Shown: positions 1-7,277 of the stretch, in pieces
Position numbering within the stretch: the first letter of the stretch is position 1
How the letters are laid out: each line of letters opens with the position of its first letter
NCBI GenBank assembly: GCA_964477275.1
Contig: CAYZDV010000099.1
Coordinates: 1-7,584, forward strand
DNA: 7,584 bases
Direction: 5' to 3'
Source: CAYZDV01 sp964477275
Lineage (GTDB): Bacteria; Acidobacteriota; Aminicenantia; Aminicenantales; Aminicenantaceae
Translations under genes and position numbers: made by a program
The notes under the pieces: generated by a model
Databases searched by the model: none
The model's input: the letters and a program-made list of their open reading frames with translations, nothing else
What the model was told of the DNA's origin: nothing

Positions 1-81
1 TCCAGTTACTAAAAGCGTTTGTATTAGTCCAGTTACTAAAAGCGTTTGTATTAGTCCAGTTACTAAAAGCGTTTGTATTAG
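1..81. repeat. Three perfect tandem copies of a 27-bp unit
   Basis: Copies lie at 1-27, 28-54 and 55-81 and are identical. The unit begins TCCAGTTAC, has AAAAGCGTTT in the middle and ends GTATTAG. The array starts exactly at the window edge, so the true copy number is unknown and more copies may lie to the left. The unit is AT-richer than the genes to the right. Each copy has a weak CTAA/TTAG inverted repeat and an AAA-GCG-TTT core. Because 27 is a multiple of three, two + strand frames stay open through the array, but no start or family signature is visible, so I treat it as non-coding. There are no spacers, so it is not a CRISPR array. Confidence 0.95.
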
Positions 82-128
82 TTCAGGGCAAGCTCTGAAT
101 CGAGTTCAGGGCAGGGTCCGGAATGACA
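81..128. repeat. Palindromic REP-like intergenic repeat
   Basis: GTTCAGGGCA occurs twice as a direct repeat (81-90 and 104-113). The first copy is the left arm of a near-perfect 18-bp palindrome, TTCAGGGC-AA-GCTCTGAA (82-99), with one G-T pair. The second copy runs into TCCGGAATGACA (117-128). Such a combination resembles the dispersed intergenic repeats seen in many bacterial genomes, but only one copy is visible here, so its dispersed nature is inferred. Confidence 0.5.
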
Positions 129-174
129 ACATTGTAAAGACATTGCTGATACACCACACTTAGAGAAGGAAAAG

Positions 175-189
175 TGACAAGAAATGTCA
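175..189. promoter_or_regulatory. Putative operator, TGACA-AGAAA-TGTCA
   Basis: A perfect inverted repeat with 5-bp arms and a 5-bp spacer. The same arms and spacer recur at 431-445 and 7278-7292, and with one arm mismatch at 7309-7323. The TGTC core agrees with the half-site described for PilR in Pseudomonas ((C/G)TGTC after a T-rich tract). It lies about 300 bp upstream of pilB, a distance at which sigma-54 activators can work by looping, but no matching GG-N10-GC promoter is visible downstream. Assigning it to PilR is inference. Confidence 0.5.
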
Positions 190-299
190 GAATGCTGCGG
201 CGGGCGCCGTAACCCCTATCGATGATGGAATGCAGCTAAATTTCACCTTGGGAATCCCCCCTACTGATGATTGACAGCCGGAATGTTCTCTGTAACCAT

Positions 300-331
300 A
301 TGAGACGATTTGGCCAGGGTAACCGTCTCAT
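300..331. promoter_or_regulatory. Inverted repeat / hairpin in the pilB leader
   Basis: TGAGACG (301-307) pairs perfectly with CGTCTCA (324-330). An extra A-T pair (300/331) extends the outside, and two T-A pairs follow an A·C mismatch on the inside. The 16-base interior contains TGGCCAGGG. There is no following T-run, so it is not an intrinsic terminator. It may be an operator or an RNA hairpin if transcription starts upstream. Confidence 0.4.
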
Positions 332-429
332 GAAGAAACTGGATTGCGAGAGAAAATTCATGGCCGCCCGGCGTCTACAGTGAATGAACAGTCTCAGCAA
401 TTTGACCTCAGACCACCAGGTAAAAAAAG

Positions 430-459
430 TTGACAAAGATTGTCAAATTGTTTTATTGT
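430..459 (+). promoter_or_regulatory. Candidate sigma-70-type promoter for pilB
   Basis: TTGACA (430-435) is a perfect -35 hexamer. After an 18-bp spacer, TATTGT (454-459) matches four of six -10 positions. Transcription would begin near 466, giving a leader of about 20 nt with the pilB ribosome binding site. The -35 box is shared with the dyad at 431-445, so a protein bound there would be expected to block or modulate RNA polymerase. No sigma-54 GG-N10-GC element was found in the leader. Confidence 0.45.
431..445. promoter_or_regulatory. Putative operator, TGACA-AAGAT-TGTCA
   Basis: A perfect inverted repeat of the same class as at 175-189 and 7278-7292. It overlaps the -35 hexamer TTGACA of the candidate pilB promoter and ends 39 bp before the pilB ATG. 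Recurrence of the arm sequence and 5-bp spacer in front of both pilB and pilA supports a shared regulator. PilR is the nearby candidate by family knowledge, but the position over a -35 box would suit a repressor better than a sigma-54 activator. Confidence 0.55.
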
Positions 460-484
460 AGAGGAATCTCACGAAGGGAAAAAA

Positions 485-2257
485 ATGGGATCAAGCCTCG
501 GTGAACTTCTTATCAGAGAAAAGCTCATCACTCCCGAGCAGTTGAAAACCGCCTCCGATCATGAAAAGAAGAACAGGGTTTCGATCGGGAGCGCTCTTGT
601 TGCCCTGGGGTATGTCACCGAGGAAGACATGGCCCAGGCCTTGAGCCGTCAACTGGGCTATCCGTATATCGACCTCAGTCAGTTCGAAGTCTATCCGGAT
701 GTGATCGAGCTCATTCCGGCGGATATCGCCAAAAAGCACCTGATCATGCCCATCCATCGCATCCGGTCCTTCCTGACCATGGCCATGGTCGACCCGACCG
801 ACCTGGATGTGATTGAAAACATCAGGTTCCGGACCAGCCTCAGCATCCAGCCCGTCATCGCTTCCGAGTCGGGCATTATCGAGGCCATCAACAAGTATTA
901 TGGCTCCTCCGATTCCATGCGGGTGAAAGAGATCATCGACGAGATCGAACAGGCCGGCGATGGCGCGGTCAATGTCATCGAGGAGGAAGAAGAGGAATAC
1001 GATATCGAGGAGCTTGTCCATTCCACCGAGGAAGCTCCGGTCATCACCCTGGTCAACACCATCTACATGGATGCCATCAAAAAGGGCGCCAGCGACGTCC
1101 ACTTCGAGCCCTACGAGCGGTCCTTCCGGGTTCGCTACCGCATCGATGGTGTCCTCCACGAGATGATGGACCTCGCCCTGAAGTTCAAGAACCCGGTCAT
1201 CTCCCGGGTCAAGATTCTCTCCAACATGGACATCGCCGAGAAGAGGCTGCCCCAGGACGGCCGGCTGAAAATGAGGGTCAAATGGGGGGAAAACAACCGC
1301 AAAGAGGTCGACATGCGAATCTCCTGCGTGCCGACCATCTTCGGGGAGAAGATCGTTAGCCGTATTCTCGACCGGGAGAACCTCCAGCTTGACCTCTCCA
1401 AACTGGGACTTGAGAAAGAAAGCATGAATAAGTTCCAGGGAGCCATCCGCCGGCCTTTCGGGATCATCCTGGTCACCGGGCCGACGGGAAGCGGTAAAAC
1501 CAACACCCTCTATTCCGCGATCTCCAACCTCAACAACGAGGAAAAAAACATCATGACTGCCGAAGACCCGGTCGAGTTTTACATGCCCGGAGTCAACCAG
1601 GTCAACATCAAGGAGGAAATCGGCCTCAATTTCGCTTCCTCCCTGAGGGCTTTCTTGCGTCAGGACCCGGACATCATGCTCATCGGTGAGATGCGAGACT
1701 ATGAGACCGCGGACATCGCCGTCAAAGCGGCGCTGACCGGACACCTGGTCTTCTCCACGGTTCACACCAACGACGCCGCAGGGACCATCGCCAGGCTGAT
1801 CAACATGAACGTGGAGCCCTTCCTGATTTCAGACTCTCTCATCCTCATCGTCGCCCAGAGGCTCGTCAGACGGTTGTGCAAGAAATGCTGCGAGGAGCAC
1901 AAGATTGCCCCAGAGGCCCTGATCGACATCGGCTACAGCCCTGAAGAAGCAGAGAAAGTCAAGCCGATGAAGGCCAAGGGCTGCTCCGTGTGCAGTAGTA
2001 CGGGCTACAAAGGGAGAACCGGACTCTTCGAAGTCATGGAGATCAATAACGAAATAAAAGACCTCATCCTGGCCAAATCCCAGCCGAAAGACATCAAGGT
2101 CGCCGCCATCAAGAATGGAATGCTCACCCTGCGGCTGAGCGGCCTGCATAAGATCAAAGAGCAGGTCACTTCGATCGAAGAGGTCCTGAGAGAAACGGTC
2201 AAGGATACGGAGTTAACAATACCGACGGAGGTAAAGAGTGCCAGTAACGATTCATGA
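485..2257 (+). CDS. pilB: Type IV pilus assembly (extension) ATPase PilB
   Basis: A 590-residue hexameric ATPase that drives pilin polymerisation at the cytoplasmic face of the inner membrane, acting through PilC. An MshEN-type N-terminal domain (about 3-140) comes first, followed by a very acidic linker (six Glu at 166-171). The secretion-ATPase core holds Walker A GPTGSGKT (332-339), the Asp box AEDPVE (359-364), Walker B DPDIMLIGEMRD (394-405) and the His box (H420, H427). The tetracysteine zinc motif typical of PilB/GspE is C465/C468 with C500/C503. Length is normal for the family. I chose the ATG at 485 because GAAGGG lies six bases upstream and the domain begins there (MGSSLGELLI). An in-frame TTG at 440 would add 15 unrelated residues and start inside the operator dyad. 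First gene of the operon. Confidence 0.97.
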   Translation: MGSSLGELLIREKLITPEQLKTASDHEKKNRVSIGSALVALGYVTEEDMAQALSRQLGYPYIDLSQFEVYPDVIELIPADIAKKHLIMPIHRIRSFLTMAMVDPTDLDVIENIRFRTSLSIQPVIASESGIIEAINKYYGSSDSMRVKEIIDEIEQAGDGAVNVIEEEEEEYDIEELVHSTEEAPVITLVNTIYMDAIKKGASDVHFEPYERSFRVRYRIDGVLHEMMDLALKFKNPVISRVKILSNMDIAEKRLPQDGRLKMRVKWGENNRKEVDMRISCVPTIFGEKIVSRILDRENLQLDLSKLGLEKESMNKFQGAIRRPFGIILVTGPTGSGKTNTLYSAISNLNNEEKNIMTAEDPVEFYMPGVNQVNIKEEIGLNFASSLRAFLRQDPDIMLIGEMRDYETADIAVKAALTGHLVFSTVHTNDAAGTIARLINMNVEPFLISDSLILIVAQRLVRRLCKKCCEEHKIAPEALIDIGYSPEEAEKVKPMKAKGCSVCSSTGYKGRTGLFEVMEINNEIKDLILAKSQPKDIKVAAIKNGMLTLRLSGLHKIKEQVTSIEEVLRETVKDTELTIPTEVKSASNDS

Positions 2258-3353
2258 ACTGCTCAAGATTGCCGTGGAGAGGAATGCCAGTGATTTGCAC
2301 ATCACGACCCGGATTCCGCCCCGGATCAGAGTCCACGGGCGTTTGATTTCTGTTGACCACCCTCCCATGACTTCTGCAGAAACCAAAGAGATGGTTTACA
2401 GCCTGTTGACAGACAAGCAGAAAAAGATGTTCGAGGAAAAACTCGAGCTCGACTTTTCTTTTGGCCTCAAAGACATCGGGCGGTTCCGGGGAAACGTGTA
2501 CATGCAGAGAGGGGCTGTGGCCGCCGCTTTCCGCAGGTTTCTCAGCCAGAACTGGAGCTTTGCCCAGTTAGGGCTTCCCCAGAAGATTGCCCAGCTCTGC
2601 TACTTGCCCCGGGGTCTGGTTCTTGTTACCGGGCCGACAGGTTGCGGAAAATCCACGACCCTGGCCTGCATGATCAATTACATCAATGAAATGAGAGACG
2701 TCCATATCGTCACCATCGAAGATCCCATCGAATACTATTTCACCCCGAAAAAGTCCATGATCAACCAGAGGGAGCTCCATGTGGACACGCTCTCCTATGC
2801 CAATGCCCTGCGTTCGGTCCTCCGGGAAGACCCGGACGCGGTGCTGGTCGGAGAGATGCGGGACCTGACCACCGTCGAGGCCACCCTGCACGTGGCGGAA
2901 ACCGGACACCTCACCTTCTCCACGCTCCACACCAACTCCGCCGCAGAGACGATCTCGAGGATTGTGGATATCTTTCCTTCCCAGTACCAGGACCAGGTGA
3001 GAATCACGCTCTCCATGGTGCTGGAGGCGGTGGTCACCCAGGCCCTTTTGCCTCGCGCGGACGGGAAGGGAAGGGTGCTGGCCCTGGAGCTGCTCATCCC
3101 CAATGCCGCCATCCGGAATCTCATCCGGGAAAACAAGCTCCACCAGATTTATTCGGCCATGCAGATGGGGCAGGAAAAGTACGGCATGGTGACCTTCAAC
3201 CAGTCCCTGGTCAGCCTTTACAGCCGGGGGCTGATCACCCTGGATATGGCCATGAGCATCTCCTACAAGCCGGATGAGTTGACCGAACTCATCCAGAGGT
3301 CTCAGGGGATCAGGCCTCAGGCCCCCGGCGTCTCTCCAAACCTGAGGAAATAA
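2238..3353 (+). CDS. pilT: Type IV pilus retraction ATPase PilT
   Basis: A 371-residue hexameric ATPase that powers pilus disassembly and retraction (twitching motility, DNA uptake). Visible motifs are Walker A GPTGCGKST (132-140), Asp box TIEDPIEYYF (159-168), Walker B DPDAVLVGEMRD (198-209, catalytic E206) and His box TGHLTFSTLHTN (222-233). The C-terminal AIRNLIR (291-297), followed by AMQMGQ, is diagnostic of PilT rather than PilB, and there is no zinc tetracysteine motif. The start is GTG at 2238, preceded by a strong GGAGGT (2227-2232). Starting there, it overlaps the last 20 bases of pilB, so translation is probably coupled. The pilB-pilT-pilC order matches Geobacter, where this copy is called PilT4. 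Confidence 0.97.
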   Translation: MPVTIHELLKIAVERNASDLHITTRIPPRIRVHGRLISVDHPPMTSAETKEMVYSLLTDKQKKMFEEKLELDFSFGLKDIGRFRGNVYMQRGAVAAAFRRFLSQNWSFAQLGLPQKIAQLCYLPRGLVLVTGPTGCGKSTTLACMINYINEMRDVHIVTIEDPIEYYFTPKKSMINQRELHVDTLSYANALRSVLREDPDAVLVGEMRDLTTVEATLHVAETGHLTFSTLHTNSAAETISRIVDIFPSQYQDQVRITLSMVLEAVVTQALLPRADGKGRVLALELLIPNAAIRNLIRENKLHQIYSAMQMGQEKYGMVTFNQSLVSLYSRGLITLDMAMSISYKPDELTELIQRSQGIRPQAPGVSPNLRK

Positions 3354-3365
3354 GAGGAGGCGGAG

Positions 3366-4571
3366 ATGGCTGTCTTTGTCTGGAAAGGCAAGAATCGTTT
3401 GGGCGACGTGGTGGAGGGAGAGCGGGTGGCAAACTCTCCCATGGAGCTGGCCAGGATTCTCCAGAGAGAGCAGATCACGGTCATCAACATCAGAAGAAAG
3501 CCCGCCCAGCTCACCATCCCTTTCCTCAAAAGAGAGAAGATTCCCCTTAAAGAGCTGACGGTCTTCAGCCGGCAGCTTTCGGTGCTGATCGACGCCGACC
3601 TTCCCTTGATTCAGGGCCTGACCATGCTGGCCGAGCAGACGAAAAACGCGCATTTTAAAAAAGTGATCACGCTGGTCAGGAGAGACGTGGAAGCCGGCTC
3701 CACATTGAACCAGGCGTTGAAGAAATTCCCGAAGATCTTCGATGACCTCTACTGCAACCTGGTGGCTTCGGGCGAGCAGAGCGGTTCTCTCGATGTCATG
3801 CTCAAGCGCCTGGCTGATTATCAGGAGAGAATCGTCAAGTTGAGGGCCCAGGTCAAACAGGCGATGACCTATCCTGCGGCGATTTTAGTGTTCTCTGTTC
3901 TGGTCAGCATCTTCATGCTCTGGAAAGTCGTTCCCATTTTTTCGGGAATCTTTGACGAGCTGGGCGCGGACATGCCTTTTCTTTCAGTGATGATGCTGGC
4001 GGCCTCCCACTTTATCCAGAAATACATCCTGGCCATTTTTGGCGGCTTTATCGCCTTCATTTTTCTCTTCCGGTATTTCCGGAAGACAGCGGTGGGAAGA
4101 AAGATTGTGGACACGGCCATGCTGAAGATGCCCCTTTTCGGAAAGCTGGTGGAAAAAGTCGCCCTGTCGCGAATGACCAGAACCCTGAGCACCCTCCTCT
4201 CCGGCGGCGTGCCCATGATGGAGAGCCTCAAGATCACCTCCAGCACGGCCGGGAATGTCATTCTGGAAAGCCGCCTCATCCAGTCCCGGACCCAGGTCGC
4301 TGAAGGCACGAGCCTGACCGACGCCTTCAAGGAAACCGGCAGGCTCCCTCTGATGCTCACCCAGATGGTGGGAGTGGGCGAGGCCACCGGAACGCTGGAT
4401 TCGATGCTGACCAAGCTGGCAGATTTTTACGATGATGAGGTCGAGGCATCGGTGGGGTCGCTCCTCTCCGTGCTGGAGCCCATCCTTCTGATTTTCGTCG
4501 GCGCCCTGATCGGAACGATCGTCATTTCCATGTATCTGCCGGTCTTCAGCCTCATAGCACAGTTTGGATGA
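3366..4571 (+). CDS. pilC: Type IV pilus inner-membrane platform protein PilC
   Basis: A 401-residue polytopic inner-membrane protein of the GspF/PilC family. It is the platform on which PilB and PilT act to add or remove pilin. It shows the two duplicated T2SSF domains: the signature recurs as SGEQSGSLDVMLKRLADY (135-152) and GVGEATGTLDSMLTKLADFY (336-355). Membrane segments are visible near 169-190, 217-236 and 370-394, the usual arrangement for the family. The start ATG at 3366 follows GAGGAGG with a 12-bp gap after pilT. The stop codon overlaps the pilS start as ATGA. Length and motifs are normal. Confidence 0.96.
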   Translation: MAVFVWKGKNRLGDVVEGERVANSPMELARILQREQITVINIRRKPAQLTIPFLKREKIPLKELTVFSRQLSVLIDADLPLIQGLTMLAEQTKNAHFKKVITLVRRDVEAGSTLNQALKKFPKIFDDLYCNLVASGEQSGSLDVMLKRLADYQERIVKLRAQVKQAMTYPAAILVFSVLVSIFMLWKVVPIFSGIFDELGADMPFLSVMMLAASHFIQKYILAIFGGFIAFIFLFRYFRKTAVGRKIVDTAMLKMPLFGKLVEKVALSRMTRTLSTLLSGGVPMMESLKITSSTAGNVILESRLIQSRTQVAEGTSLTDAFKETGRLPLMLTQMVGVGEATGTLDSMLTKLADFYDDEVEASVGSLLSVLEPILLIFVGALIGTIVISMYLPVFSLIAQFG

Positions 4572-5824
4572 AAACTGAAAAAAAAGACCTCTTAAGGCTG
4601 ATTCTGATCCGCCTCGTCATCATCACCTCTCTGGTGGTTTCAGCCGTCATCATCCAGGCCAGCACAGCGGTCTTCCTTCCCCTCAACCACTTCTATTATC
4701 TTATCCTCGCTTTTTACGTTCTTTCCTTCATCTATCTTCTCCTCTATATCTGGGGGAAACACGCGACGGTTCAGGCCTCGCTTCAGATATTCTTCGACCT
4801 TCTCCTGATCACCGCCCTCGTCTATATTTCGGGCGGAATCCAGGGGACTTTCTACTTCCTCTACATTTTCGAAATCATCGCGGCCAGCGTCGTTGTTTCC
4901 CGGCGGGCGGCCTACCTCACCGCCGGCCTCTCGGCCATCTTTTTCGGCCTGCTGGTCGATTTCATGTACTACGGAATCATTCCGTATTTTTCCGCCGAGG
5001 AAGCGATGGAACTCTCCCAGGGACAGGTCATTAACAGCATCTTCATCGCCTGGGGGGCTTTTTTCCTCGTCGCCTTTTTGATGAACCACCTGACCGGAAA
5101 ATTGAAGAAGGCGAGAGAGCAGCTGGAGGCGGCCCGGAAGGAGCTGGAGATCAAAAACCGGCTGGCGGCCGCAGGAGAGCTGGCTGCCCAGATCGCCCAC
5201 GAAATCCGGAATCCCCTGACGGCCATTTCCGGCTCGGTTCAGGTGCTCAAAGACGAATTGTCGCTGAGCAGGGAGCAGAAGGAGCTGATGGATATCGTCA
5301 TCGATGAATCGAGGCGGGTTTCCCTGTCGATCGAGCAGTTTTTAAGCCTGGCATCTCCGGCTCCGGTGACGTTCTCCGAGATCGACCTTTCGGTCATTTT
5401 GAAGGAAACCCTGACGCTCCTCCAGAGCAGCGGCGATGTCAACGGGAACCTGAAAGTGGAGGGGAATTTCCGGTCGAGGAGCATCCGGTTCTACGGAAAC
5501 AGGAACCAGTTCAAACAGCTTTTCTGGAACCTGTTGAGGAACGCCCTCAAGGCCATGCCCGGGGGCGGCACCCTGACCGTCGACATGGACAGGACCAGGA
5601 AAGACGAGATCCGGCTCAGATTCACTGACTCGGGAATCGGCATGGATGAGGAAGATGAGAGGAGAATTTTCGAGCCGTTTTATTCCGGTTTCGATGACGG
5701 CCGGGGAATAGGGATGGCGGTTGTCCGCAAGATTGTGGACGATTACCAGGGAAAAATCAGGGTTGTCTCCGTCCCTCAGAAGGGGACCGAGATCACCATC
5801 ACGCTCCCGTTCAAAAGGGCCTGA
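4568..5824 (+). CDS. pilS: Membrane sensor histidine kinase PilS
   Basis: A 418-residue two-component sensor kinase, the likely partner of PilR encoded next. The N-terminal third has about six hydrophobic segments (roughly 9-31, 41-62, 71-88, 93-110, 116-138, 155-172), like PilS of Pseudomonas, which senses PilA in the membrane. A short coiled-coil linker (176-200) leads to the DHp domain with phospho-acceptor H211 in HEIRNPL. The ATPase domain has the N box (NLLRNALKA, 321-329), G1 DSGIGM (354-359) and a G2 box GRGIGM (378-383). G2 differs from the usual GTGLGL by R for T. There is no room for a PAS domain between membrane and H box, so it is shorter than PAS-containing PilS proteins. Its ATG overlaps the pilC stop by four bases (ATGA), so translation is coupled. 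Confidence 0.93.
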   Translation: MKTEKKDLLRLILIRLVIITSLVVSAVIIQASTAVFLPLNHFYYLILAFYVLSFIYLLLYIWGKHATVQASLQIFFDLLLITALVYISGGIQGTFYFLYIFEIIAASVVVSRRAAYLTAGLSAIFFGLLVDFMYYGIIPYFSAEEAMELSQGQVINSIFIAWGAFFLVAFLMNHLTGKLKKAREQLEAARKELEIKNRLAAAGELAAQIAHEIRNPLTAISGSVQVLKDELSLSREQKELMDIVIDESRRVSLSIEQFLSLASPAPVTFSEIDLSVILKETLTLLQSSGDVNGNLKVEGNFRSRSIRFYGNRNQFKQLFWNLLRNALKAMPGGGTLTVDMDRTRKDEIRLRFTDSGIGMDEEDERRIFEPFYSGFDDGRGIGMAVVRKIVDDYQGKIRVVSVPQKGTEITITLPFKRA

Positions 5825-5862
5825 GAGCGCGGGCCCGCCGGGCAGGAGAAAGAGAGGAAAAA

Positions 5863-7230
5863 ACGGAAAAAATCCTCATCGTCGACGACGAGAAGAGCAT
5901 TCTCGACCTGCTGGCCGTCGTCTTCAAGAAAGAAGGATACGATGTCCAGACCTCTCTCTCCGCCACAAAGGCCCTGGACCTCATCGAGAGAGATAACTTC
6001 AACCTGATCCTGACCGACATCAAGCTTCCTCAGCTCAGCGGGATGGAGGTCCTCCGTTATGTCAGGGAGAAAAAGCCGTCCATCCCGGTGATCATGATCA
6101 CCGCCTACGGAACGATCAAGCAGGCGGTGGAGGCGCTCAAAGCCGGCGCCGCGGACTATGTCGTCAAGCCCTTCGACGTGGAAGAACTGAAGATCATTGT
6201 CGCCCAGGGGCTCGAAAAAGGAAGACTCCGGCAGGAGAATATCCTGCTCAAGCGGCAGCTCAAGGAGAAGTTCGGCTTCGAGAACATCATCGGAAAGAGC
6301 AAGAGGATGAAGGAAGTCTACGGCCTGATCGAGAGGATTGCGGACACGGATTCGACCGTGCTGATCAGGGGGGAGAGCGGCACGGGAAAGGAGCTGGCGG
6401 CCCGGGCCGTCCATCTTCTCGGCCACCGCCGGGAGAAGCCCTTTGTCTCCATCAACTGCGGCGCGGTGCCGGAGAGCCTTCTGGAGAGCGAGCTTTTCGG
6501 GCACATGAGAGGCTCCTTCACCGGCGCGGTGGCGGACAAGAAAGGGATGTTCGAAGTGGCCGAGGGCGGAGTCCTTCTCCTGGATGAGGTGGGCGAGATG
6601 TCTCCCCTGACCCAGGTCAAGCTTCTCCGCGCCCTCCAGGAGAGAAAAGTCAGGAGGGTCGGCGGCACGGCCGAGATTGCGGTGGATATGCGGATCATTG
6701 CGGCCACCAACCAGGATTTGAAGAAGAAAATTGCCGAGGGGAAATTCAGGGAAGACCTCTTCTACCGCCTGAACGTCATCTCGTTTGAAATGCCCCCGCT
6801 GAGGAAAAGGAAGGAGGACCTTCCGCTTCTCGTCTCTCATTTTATCAAGAAATACTGCCAGGAAATGGGGCGCAAGGTCAAGAGGATCGCGCCGGAGGTG
6901 ATGAACATTTTCGAGTCCTACCACTGGCCGGGCAATGTCCGGGAGCTGGAGAATGTCATCGAGAGGATCGTCGCCATCGAGGAGCGGGGAATCATCACCA
7001 GGGAGAGCCTTCCCGAAGAGCTTCTCGCTCCCCGCAAGAAGCCGGACACCAGCTATCTCTTCGAGCCCGGGTTCAGCCTCGCCACGCATCTGGATGATAT
7101 CTCCAGGGACTGCATCATCCAGGCCCGGCTGGCTTCCGGCGGCCGGCTGAAGGACACAGCCTCCATTCTCGGCATCAGCTACCGCACCCTGCGCTACCTC
7201 ATCGACAAATACGGCCTGAAATCCTCCTGA
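5863..7230 (+). CDS. pilR: Sigma-54-dependent response regulator PilR (apparent ACG start)
   Basis: An NtrC-type activator, 455 residues from the ACG at 5863. The receiver domain begins MEKILIVDDE if ACG is read as Met, with acidic D8/D9, phospho-acceptor D52, T80 and K102 all in place. The AAA+ domain has Walker A GESGTGKE (170-177), the sigma-54 contact loop as GSFTGA (217-222, more often GAFTGA), Walker B LLLDE (238-242) and an arginine-finger region (EDLFYRLNV, about 297-305). A Fis-type helix-turn-helix ends the protein (about 425-455, TLRYLIDKYGL). No ATG, GTG or TTG exists in frame between the upstream stop near 5647 and the ATG at 6043. Starting at 6043 would remove the first 60 residues including D52. 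ACG has GAGG (5854-5857) five bases upstream and sits exactly where family members start. The gap after pilS is 38 bp. Function is secure; the start is the open point. Confidence 0.9.
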   Translation, partial: TEKILIVDDEKSILDLLAVVFKKEGYDVQTSLSATKALDLIERDNFNLILTDIKLPQLSGMEVLRYVREKKPSIPVIMITAYGTIKQAVEALKAGAADYVVKPFDVEELKIIVAQGLEKGRLRQENILLKRQLKEKFGFENIIGKSKRMKEVYGLIERIADTDSTVLIRGESGTGKELAARAVHLLGHRREKPFVSINCGAVPESLLESELFGHMRGSFTGAVADKKGMFEVAEGGVLLLDEVGEMSPLTQVKLLRALQERKVRRVGGTAEIAVDMRIIAATNQDLKKKIAEGKFREDLFYRLNVISFEMPPLRKRKEDLPLLVSHFIKKYCQEMGRKVKRIAPEVMNIFESYHWPGNVRELENVIERIVAIEERGIITRESLPEELLAPRKKPDTSYLFEPGFSLATHLDDISRDCIIQARLASGGRLKDTASILGISYRTLRYLIDKYGLKSS

Positions 7231-7277
7231 GCAGCCCGGAATGGAAAAAACACGGGAAAAATGAATCCCTCTATGAA

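Larger units (their letters stand above)
82..484. other. Non-coding leader region upstream of pilB
   Basis: I see no supportable gene in these ~400 bases. They hold the REP-like stretch, two TGACA-N5-TGTCA dyads, a hairpin and a promoter candidate, listed separately. There is also a compact CGGCG-GG-CGCCG palindrome (198-209) lying inside GCTGC/GCAGC arms (194-198 and 232-236), which might fold in RNA but has no T-run, so it is not an intrinsic terminator. No c-di-GMP or other riboswitch core that I know was recognised. A 17-codon reading frame at 330-383 lacks a good ribosome binding site. Confidence 0.7.

Noticed and set aside
1..81. CRISPR array, or a protein with 9-residue repeats
   Set aside because: The copies are directly adjacent with no spacers, so not CRISPR. 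A frame from position 2 stays open to about 163, but no start, domain or codon bias supports a protein.
330..383. 17-codon + strand frame (MKKLDCERKF...) as a leader peptide
   Set aside because: There is no good ribosome binding site, no runs of a regulatory amino acid and no following attenuator structure.
236..436. 66-codon - strand frame in the pilB leader
   Set aside because: It starts with a TTG inside the operator dyad, has no convincing ribosome binding site and its product resembles nothing I know.
491..1765. Long open reading frame on the - strand opposite pilB (424 codons)
   Set aside because: It is a composition effect of the GC-rich pilB codons. Its translation is low-complexity-like (rich in D, G, V, H) with no family motifs, while the + strand has clear PilB motifs throughout.
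2568..3653. Open reading frame on the - strand across the pilT-pilC junction (361 codons)
   Set aside because: Antisense shadow running through two well-supported genes. No motifs are visible.
5805..5865. Programmed -1 frameshift giving a PilS-PilR fusion
   Set aside because: The pilR frame is open across the pilS stop, but the sequence near the stop (TTC AAA AGG GCC TGA) is not a good slippery heptamer, and a GAGG-preceded ACG start is simpler.
7231..7270. Terminator between pilR and pilA
   Set aside because: CCCG and CGGG could pair at 7235-7256, but the stem is four bases with a long loop and no T-run follows.
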